This document shows positions 1-4,264 of a stretch of 6,700 nucleotides of DNA, piece after piece (positions within the stretch are counted from its first letter, which is position 1; the number at the start of each line of letters is the position of its first letter). Location of the stretch: positions 1-6,700 of the forward strand of contig JAKLIE010000100.1 in assembly GCA_022709775.1 (NCBI GenBank), given 5' to 3'. Origin of the DNA: Pseudomonadota bacterium. Its GTDB lineage: Bacteria; Pseudomonadota; Gammaproteobacteria; Burkholderiales; Casimicrobiaceae. A model generated the notes under the pieces. The model was not told the DNA's origin. It searched no databases and saw only the letters and a list, made by a program, of their open reading frames with translations. A program made the translations under genes and the position numbers.

Positions 1-2
1 TC

Positions 3-221
3 GGACCGACCCTCTGCCAGGGGCGCGACTATTACCTGGTCGACCGGTCGCTGATCCCGTTGTGCAACCGGTATTCCTACCTGATCAAGGGCAGCGTCCC
101 TGCCGGGGGCATGCCGACGGGCGCCAAGGGGACGGGGCAGCAGCAGGCCGCGCCGGAGCCGGCCAAGCCCGATCCGATGAAGCAGGGCGTCGACGCGGTG
201 CGCAAGCTCCTGCCGTTCTGA
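3..221 (+). CDS. C-terminal fragment of an unidentified protein
   Basis: An open frame enters from the left edge and ends at the TGA at 219-221, giving the last 72 residues of a protein whose start lies outside the window. The fragment has a compact first half with two cysteines and several aromatics (around LCQGRDYYLVDRSLIPLCNR), then a Gly/Gln/Pro/Ala-rich low-complexity stretch (about residues 36-55), and a short basic, helix-like tail ending in KLLPF. The two cysteines, about 16 residues apart, could form a disulfide if the protein is exported, but this is inference. The next gene starts only 10 bases after the stop and has its own GAGG ribosome site, so the two are probably co-transcribed. 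I do not recognise the family. Reading-frame continuity and operon-like spacing are the main evidence that it is a real gene. Confidence 0.7.
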   Translation, partial: GPTLCQGRDYYLVDRSLIPLCNRYSYLIKGSVPAGGMPTGAKGTGQQQAAPEPAKPDPMKQGVDAVRKLLPF

Positions 222-231
222 CGAGGCTTCG

Positions 232-1080
232 ATGAACCGCGGCGCGCTGCTCGTCGCGGCGGCGCTCGTGGTCGCCGTCGCCGCGCCACCCGCGCGCGCG
301 GCGACGACCGATCCGTGGCCGGGCGTCGCGTCCGCCTACCTCGTCCGCGTCGACGGCGAGGTGCGCTGGGCGGGGAACGACGCGGCGCGGCTGAAGCCCG
401 CGAGCCTCACGAAGATGCTGACCGCGATCCTCGCGGCCGAGGCGCTGGCGCCGGGCGACACGGTCGTCGTGGGCAAGCGGGCGGCCGCCGCCGATGGCGT
501 CCGGCTCGGGCTTCGCGCGGGAATGCGGCTGCCGGCCGAGCACCTGCTCGCGGCCGCGTTGCTCCGCTCGGCGAACGACGCGTGCCTCGCTCTGGCCGAG
601 CACGTCGCGGGCAGCGAGGCTGCGTTCGTCGCGCGCATGAACGAGCGCGTGTCGGCGCTGGGACTCGCCGACACGCACTTCTCGAATGCCTGCGGGTTCG
701 ACGCGCCGGACCACTACGCGTCCGCGCGCGATCTTGCGCGGATTGCCGATGCGGCGCTCTCCGAGCCGCGCATCGCCGCGATCGTCGCTCGCGAATCGGG
801 CACGGCGAAGACCGCCGACGGCAGGCTGTTCCGATTCGACAACACCAACGTCCTTATCGGCCGCGTCGACGGCGCACGCGGCGTGAAGACCGGCTGGACG
901 CGTGCCGCGGGGCGCTGCCTCGTCGCGATGGCCGAGCGCGCCGGCACGCGCGTGCTGGTCGTGATGCTCGGCGCGCCGGACCGCTGGTGGGACGCGGTCG
1001 CGATGATCGAGTCCGGGTTCGAGGATGCGCGTGCGCGTGCGCCATCGCCGAAGCCGGTGTCGGCGCCGGCGCGGTCGTGA
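232..1080 (+). CDS. Serine D-alanyl-D-alanine carboxypeptidase (peptidase S11, PBP5/PBP7-like), exported
   Basis: This 282-residue protein is a penicillin-binding D,D-peptidase that would act on D-Ala-D-Ala peptide stems of peptidoglycan in the periplasm. All three active-site motifs are present in order with normal spacing: S58-L-T-K61 (nucleophile and general base), S113-A-N115, and K219-T-G221. An N-terminal signal peptide is clear: a hydrophobic Ala/Val/Leu core at residues 5-18 and a likely cleavage after ARA near residue 23. The protein is much shorter than E. coli PBP5 and lacks its C-terminal beta domain and amphipathic anchor. It ends in a Pro/Ala/Ser tail from about 270, so it resembles PBP7-type soluble enzymes. 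GAGG at 223-226 sits five bases before the ATG and supports this start. Its stop overlaps the start of the next gene (GTGA at 1077-1080). Family assignment is strong. Carboxypeptidase versus endopeptidase activity cannot be decided from sequence alone. Confidence 0.93.
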   Translation: MNRGALLVAAALVVAVAAPPARAATTDPWPGVASAYLVRVDGEVRWAGNDAARLKPASLTKMLTAILAAEALAPGDTVVVGKRAAAADGVRLGLRAGMRLPAEHLLAAALLRSANDACLALAEHVAGSEAAFVARMNERVSALGLADTHFSNACGFDAPDHYASARDLARIADAALSEPRIAAIVARESGTAKTADGRLFRFDNTNVLIGRVDGARGVKTGWTRAAGRCLVAMAERAGTRVLVVMLGAPDRWWDAVAMIESGFEDARARAPSPKPVSAPARS

Positions 1081-2432
1081 GCGACGCCGGGCCGGGGGAG
1101 GCTCGCGAAGAGCGCTATCACGCAGCCGCATGGCTGGTGACGCTGGCCACGATTGCCGCCTACGCCGCCGCCCCCGGCACGGCATTCCAGTACGACGACT
1201 TCCGTGTCGTCGTGATCGACGAGGACGTTCACTCGTGGTCGGCGTGGTGGGCGTCGATGCCGGGCATGCGGCCGCTCACGAAGGCGAGCTACGTCGCGAA
1301 CTGGCTCGCATCGCCGGTGCCCGCCGGGTTCGCGATCGCGGGCGTCGCGATGCACGTCGCCTCGGCGCTCCTCGTGCTCGCGCTCGCACGGCGGTGGCTC
1401 GCGGCGTTCGCGCCCGCCCTGCCGCGCCCGGGCTTCGCGGCGATCGCGGCCGCCCTCGTGTTCGCGCTGCACCCGGCGCAGACGGAGGCGGCGGTGTACA
1501 TCGCCGGGCGTTCGACCGCGCTCTCGTCGCTGTTCACGCTCGCGGCGCTCTACGCATGGGAGCGCGCGCGCGCCGGATCGCCCGCGGCCTGGCGTGGCGC
1601 GACGATGTGCCTGTTCGTCGCGGCGATGGGGGCGCGTGAAGTCGCGTGGACGCTGCCGTTCGCGCTGGTGCTCGTCGAAGTCGCGCGCGGCGAGCGTGTC
1701 GGCGAAGCCTTCCGGCGCACGTGGCCGTTCTGGCTGCTCGGGGTCGCGCTCGGGACTGCCGTGCTCGCGATCGCGCCGTATCGGCAGCTGCTGGCGACGA
1801 GTCTCGCGATCCGCGGTCCGCTCGACAACCTCGCCGCGCAGGTCGACGCGGTCGCCTACCTCGTCACGAACCCGCTCCTCACGCTGCGCCTCAACTTCGA
1901 TCCCGATCTCGCCGTGCGCGATACGGTCGACGGCGCGTGGCTCGCGAAGGCTTCGATGCTTGCCGCGTCGCTCGCGCTCGGCATCGCGCAGATTCGCAGG
2001 CGACCCTGGCTCGGATTCGGCATCCTGTGGTTCCTGCTCGCGCTCGTTCCCACGCATGGGCCGCTCGCGCGCTACGAGCTCGCGAACGACCGCCAGCTCC
2101 ACCTCGCGATCGTCGGCCCGGCGCTGATCGCGGGCGTGCTGCTCGCGTCGTGGTCGGCGCGCAAGGCAGCCAACGTCGCGCTCGCGGCGCTCGCGCTCGT
2201 GCTCGGCGCCGCGACGTTCGTGCGCGTGACCGACTACGCGAGCGAAGTGCGGCTGTGGGAAGCGACCGTGCGCGCGTCGCCTGGCAATCCCCGTGCCTGG
2301 AACAACCTCGGTCACGCCTGGCAGTTGGCCGGCGACCGCGAGCGCGCCCGTGCGGCCTACGGGCGGGCGCTCGAGATCGATCCGCAGCACCGAAAGGCGC
2401 GCGGCAACCTCGACGCGCTCGGATCGCCGTGA
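1077..2432 (+). CDS. Polytopic membrane protein with C-terminal TPR, TMTC/PMT-like (GT-C fold) glycosyltransferase candidate
   Basis: This 451-residue protein starts at a GTG inside the stop of the preceding carboxypeptidase gene (GTGA). No good Shine-Dalgarno is visible, so translation is probably coupled. About ten hydrophobic segments lie at roughly 17-31, 84-105, 118-134, 147-160, 175-200, 215-233, 290-303, 311-325, 344-357 and 364-380. Landmarks match bacterial relatives of eukaryotic TMTC O-mannosyltransferases: an acidic Y39-D-D41 in the first external loop followed by RPLTKASY (65-72), HPAQTEAAVYIAGRS (132-146), R187-E188 before a WTLP helix, N337-D-R339 with LHLA, and a final DYASEVRLW (386-394). 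A TPR follows at about 395-440, with a typical NPRAWNNLG start. Such proteins are thought to move a sugar from a lipid carrier to proteins on the outer side of the membrane. The acceptor and sugar here are unknown. A non-enzymatic TPR membrane protein remains possible. An in-frame extension upstream to 315 exists but is an Arg-rich shadow of the carboxypeptidase gene. Confidence 0.85.
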   Translation: MSDAGPGEAREERYHAAAWLVTLATIAAYAAAPGTAFQYDDFRVVVIDEDVHSWSAWWASMPGMRPLTKASYVANWLASPVPAGFAIAGVAMHVASALLVLALARRWLAAFAPALPRPGFAAIAAALVFALHPAQTEAAVYIAGRSTALSSLFTLAALYAWERARAGSPAAWRGATMCLFVAAMGAREVAWTLPFALVLVEVARGERVGEAFRRTWPFWLLGVALGTAVLAIAPYRQLLATSLAIRGPLDNLAAQVDAVAYLVTNPLLTLRLNFDPDLAVRDTVDGAWLAKASMLAASLALGIAQIRRRPWLGFGILWFLLALVPTHGPLARYELANDRQLHLAIVGPALIAGVLLASWSARKAANVALAALALVLGAATFVRVTDYASEVRLWEATVRASPGNPRAWNNLGHAWQLAGDRERARAAYGRALEIDPQHRKARGNLDALGSP

Positions 2433-2436
2433 GCGA

Positions 2437-2464
2437 ACGGCTTCGCCGGCGCGGAGCCGGCCGT
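2437..2464 (+). terminator. GC-rich hairpin just after the envelope operon, possible terminator
   Basis: Starting five bases after the TGA of the membrane-protein gene, CCGGC (2446-2450) pairs with GCCGG (2456-2460) across a five-base loop. ACGG (2437-2440) can pair with CCGT (2461-2464), leaving a five-base bulge on the left arm. The position suits a 3' end or an RNA-stabilising structure. No T-run follows, so it is not a textbook intrinsic terminator, and hairpins are frequent by chance at this GC content. Confidence 0.25.
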
Positions 2465-2498
2465 CCCGAACGGATGGTGCGGTGCGTCTAGGTTCCGT

Positions 2499-2528
2499 CA
2501 TGGGGCGCCGGTAAGATCCGGCCCCATG
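2499..2528 (+). promoter_or_regulatory. Inverted repeat with TAAGAT in the loop, possible promoter/operator ahead of rocD
   Basis: CATGGGG (2499-2505) and CCGG (2508-2511) are complementary to CCGG (2518-2521) and CCCCATG (2522-2528). This gives eleven pairs with a two-base bulge (CG, 2506-2507) around a six-base loop that is exactly TAAGAT (2512-2517). TAAGAT matches four of six bases of the -10 consensus TATAAT, but there is no convincing -35 box about 17 bases upstream. It could be an operator laid over a core promoter, or a transcript hairpin ending the upstream operon, although no T-run follows. If it is a promoter, transcription would start near 2524 and give rocD a leader of about 180 bases. 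Confidence 0.3.
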
Positions 2529-2618
2529 AACTGGCGAAGTCGGAGTCCCTGACCCGCCCGCGAACCGCCGCGGGACGCCGAGCGCCCACCCGGCGCGAGG
2601 CGATCCGCCGCGCATCTG

Positions 2619-2636
2619 CCGACCGTCCCGACCGTC
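2619..2636 (+). repeat. Tandem duplication of CCGACCGTC
   Basis: Two exact adjacent copies of CCGACCGTC occur at 2619-2627 and 2628-2636. The second copy merges into the left arm of the following inverted repeat, so either copy can supply the CGACC that pairs with GGTCG at 2665-2669. It may be a small replication-slippage duplication or a paired protein-binding site. Nothing else supports a function. Confidence 0.45.
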
Positions 2637-2669
2637 GATACGACACCGCGACCCGATTCGTATCGGTCG
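2629..2669 (+). repeat. Long inverted repeat in the rocD leader, candidate operator or RNA stem
   Basis: CGATACGA (2636-2643) is perfectly complementary to TCGTATCG (2658-2665) across a 14-base loop. Alternatively GATACGA (2637-2643) pairs with TCGTATC (2658-2664) and the stem continues as CGACC (2629-2633) with GGTCG (2665-2669), leaving a three-base bulge GTC. It lies 33 bases upstream of the rocD start and directly before a second hairpin. As DNA it would fit a dimeric regulator site, with arm centres 22 bases apart. As RNA it would be a leader stem. The arms are relatively AT-containing for this region, which makes a chance origin less likely. Confidence 0.4.
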
Positions 2670-2674
2670 CGACG

Positions 2675-2700
2675 GAAGGCCTCTCTCACGAGGAGCCTTC
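2675..2700 (+). promoter_or_regulatory. rocD: Hairpin enclosing the rocD Shine-Dalgarno
   Basis: GAGGAG at 2690-2695 is a strong Shine-Dalgarno seven bases before the rocD ATG, and it fixes that start. The whole motif lies in the 3' arm of a hairpin. GAAGGC (2675-2680) pairs with GCCTTC (2695-2700). After one C/A mismatch, TCTC (2682-2685) pairs with GAGG (2690-2693, one U-G wobble) around the loop TCAC. Folded this way, the ribosome site would be masked, suggesting translational control of ornithine aminotransferase. The complementarity is seen in the sequence; regulation is inference. Confidence 0.5.
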
Positions 2701-2702
2701 GC

Positions 2703-4001
2703 ATGACGACGCTGACCCGGACCGGGCACAAGCCCGGCCATCCCCCCTTCGCCGCTCCCGCCGCCTCCGCGGGCTGCACCGCCGACGACTACGTGCGCCG
2801 CGAGCGCGCGTACGGCGCGCGCAACTACGATCCGCTGCCGGCCGTCATCAGTTCCGGCGAAGGCTCGTGGCTCGTCGACGTCGACGGACGCCGCTACCTC
2901 GACCTGATGAGCGCGTACTCGGCGGTGAGCTTCGGCCACGGCCATCCGCGCATCGTCGCCGCGCTCACCGAGCAGGCGCATCGCCTCGCGGTCACGTCGC
3001 GCGCGTACTTCAACGACCGTCTGCCGCTGCTGCTCGAGCGGCTCGTCGCGCTGACCGGTCTCGACCGCGCGCTGCCGGTCAACACCGGCCTCGAGGCGGT
3101 CGAGACCGCGATCAAGGCGTCTCGCAAGTGGGCGCACAAGGTGAAGGGCGTGCCCGACGGCCATGCCGAGATCATCGCGTGCAGGGGCAACTTCCACGGC
3201 CGCTCGATCACGATCACGGGATTGTCGACCGAGCCGCAGTACCGCGACGGCTTCGGCCCGTACCCGACGGGGCTGAAGACGATTCCGTACGACGACCCCG
3301 ACGCGCTCGAGGCGGCGATCGGACCGCACACCGCCGCATTCCTCGTCGAGGCGGTGCAGGGAGAGGCGGGCATCGTCGTTCCGAAGGACGGCTATCTCGC
3401 GCGCTGCGCCGAGATCTGCCGCCGCCGTCGCGTGCTCCTGATCTGCGACGAGGTGCAGACGGGGCTGGGCCGCACCGGCTACACGTTCGGATGGCAGCAC
3501 GACGGCGCGAAGCCGGACGGAGTGATCCTGGGCAAGGCGCTGGGCGGCGGACTGCTGCCGGTGTCGGCGTTCGTCGCGACCGACGACGTGATGCAGGTGT
3601 TCCATCCGGGCGACCACGGCAGCACGTTCGGCGGCAACGCGCTCGGCGCCGCGGTGGCGCTCGCCGCGCTGGACGTGCTCGAGGACGAGCGGCTGGTGGC
3701 GCGCTCGCGCGAGCTGGGAGAATGGCTGCTCGCGGAGTTGCGCAGGATGGACAGCCCGCTCGTCACTGACGTGCGCGGGCGCGGGCTCTTCATCGGCGTC
3801 GAGGTCGATCCGGCGAGGACGAACGCGCGCACGGTCGTCGACCGGCTGCTCGCGCGCGGCATCCTGTCGAAGGACACGCACGGCACCGTGATCCGCATCG
3901 CGCCGCCGCTCAACGTGCCGCGCGAGGCGCTCGTTTGGGCGGTGGGCGAGATCCGGGCGGCGCTGGGGGACGTCGAGCGGGGCGTCCGACGTGAGGCCTG
4001 A
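2703..4001 (+). CDS. rocD: Ornithine aminotransferase (ornithine-oxo-acid transaminase)
   Basis: This 432-residue enzyme is a class III, fold-type I PLP aminotransferase. It moves the delta-amino group of L-ornithine to 2-oxoglutarate, giving glutamate 5-semialdehyde and glutamate, and so links arginine/ornithine breakdown to proline and glutamate. Similarity to human OAT is clear along the length: NYDPLP (41-46), SAYSAVSFGHGHP (70-82), NTGLEAVETAIKASRKW (127-143), NFHGR (163-167), QGEAG (219-223), DEVQTGLGRTG (249-259), LGKALGGG (276-283), HGSTFGGN (305-312) and THGTVIRIAPPL (392-403). The expected key residues are present: K278 (PLP Schiff base), D249 (pyridine N), and Y42, Y72, R167 and E221, which correspond to human Y55, Y85, R180 and E235 at the substrate site. 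The Y/SAYSAV/R set favours ornithine over acetylornithine or GABA aminotransferases. About 25 Pro/Ala/Thr-rich residues precede the conserved region, but the GAGGAG seven bases upstream supports this ATG. No other arginine-pathway gene adjoins it here. Confidence 0.95.
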   Translation: MTTLTRTGHKPGHPPFAAPAASAGCTADDYVRRERAYGARNYDPLPAVISSGEGSWLVDVDGRRYLDLMSAYSAVSFGHGHPRIVAALTEQAHRLAVTSRAYFNDRLPLLLERLVALTGLDRALPVNTGLEAVETAIKASRKWAHKVKGVPDGHAEIIACRGNFHGRSITITGLSTEPQYRDGFGPYPTGLKTIPYDDPDALEAAIGPHTAAFLVEAVQGEAGIVVPKDGYLARCAEICRRRRVLLICDEVQTGLGRTGYTFGWQHDGAKPDGVILGKALGGGLLPVSAFVATDDVMQVFHPGDHGSTFGGNALGAAVALAALDVLEDERLVARSRELGEWLLAELRRMDSPLVTDVRGRGLFIGVEVDPARTNARTVVDRLLARGILSKDTHGTVIRIAPPLNVPREALVWAVGEIRAALGDVERGVRREA

Positions 4002-4059
4002 TCGGCGACGTCGCCCGACTGCCTGACGCATCGGGCGCCGCCGATCGATCCGGCCGGCC

Positions 4060-4079
4060 TGCGGCGCTCTGCCGCATTT
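4060..4079 (+). terminator. Possible intrinsic terminator downstream of rocD
   Basis: TGCGGC (4060-4065) and GCCGCA (4071-4076) form a perfect six-base stem with loop GCTCT, followed by TTTC. It starts about 60 bases after the rocD stop. A competing stem pairs GGGCGCCG (4033-4040) with CGGCGCTC (4062-4069) with one G-U pair. A separate 12-base palindrome, GGCGACGTCGCC, lies at 4004-4015 right after the stop. The T-run is short, so this is only a candidate, but a new promoter candidate downstream fits a transcription-unit boundary here. Confidence 0.35.
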
Positions 4080-4087
4080 CGTCCGCC

Positions 4088-4106
4088 GGCTGTCGCAGGC
4101 TGTCGC
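4088..4106 (+). repeat. Direct repeat of GGCTGTCGC
   Basis: GGCTGTCGC occurs at 4088-4096 and again at 4098-4106, separated by a single A. It lies between the terminator-like hairpin and the inverted repeat at 4121. No role can be assigned. Confidence 0.4.
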
Positions 4107-4120
4107 GGAAAGGCGGCCAT

Positions 4121-4141
4121 GTGGCTCACGCCATGAGCCAC
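4121..4141 (+). promoter_or_regulatory. Perfect 8-5-8 inverted repeat, candidate activator binding site
   Basis: GTGGCTCA (4121-4128) and TGAGCCAC (4134-4141) are perfect reverse complements separated by CGCCA. The centre at 4131 is about 103 bases upstream of the start site predicted from the sigma-54 motif at 4208-4223. That is a usual distance for the upstream activating sequence of a sigma-54 enhancer-binding protein. It could alternatively be a transcript hairpin ending rocD mRNA, but no T-run follows. The repeat is observed; the binding role is inference. Confidence 0.45.
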
Positions 4142-4207
4142 CAAGCGAGCATACTGCCCCGGTGCGGACCCCGCCGGGCGGCGAGATGTCGTGCCGAGCT
4201 CGCGCGG

Positions 4208-4223
4208 TGGCATGAACGATGCT
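4208..4223 (+). promoter_or_regulatory. Candidate sigma-54 (RpoN) -24/-12 promoter
   Basis: The stretch TGGCATG-AACG-ATGCT fits the RpoN consensus TGGCACG-N4-TTGCW at 10 of 12 defined positions. It keeps the diagnostic GG (4209-4210) and GC (4221-4222) exactly ten bases apart. With GG at -25/-24 and GC at -13/-12, transcription would begin near 4234. That leaves a 31-base leader containing the GGAGG ribosome site of the gene at 4265. No convincing sigma-70 promoter is seen in the same spacer. The upstream flank of the consensus is only partly matched. Confidence 0.5.
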
Positions 4224-4264
4224 GGCAGTCTTTCGGAGCGTCCTTCAATGGCCGGAGGTGGGAA

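Noticed and set aside
315..1076. Upstream in-frame extension of the TPR membrane protein to an ATG at 315
   Set aside because: The extra 254 residues are Arg/Ala/Gly-rich and overlap the S11 carboxypeptidase in another frame. The GTG at 1077 gives a normal family start.
85..1185. 366-codon minus-strand frame opposite the carboxypeptidase gene
   Set aside because: Arg-rich shadow with no recognisable domain, fully antisense to a gene with clear SxxK, SxN and KTG motifs.
714..4031. A 1105-codon open frame on the minus strand
   Set aside because: It runs antisense across the carboxypeptidase end, the whole TPR protein and rocD. Its product is Arg-rich and low in hydrophobic order, as expected when GC-biased third positions remove stops on the other strand.
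4150..4155. CATACT as a sigma-70 -10 box upstream of the propeller gene
   Set aside because: Only four of six bases match and no -35 element is present about 17 bases upstream; the sigma-54 motif is much stronger.
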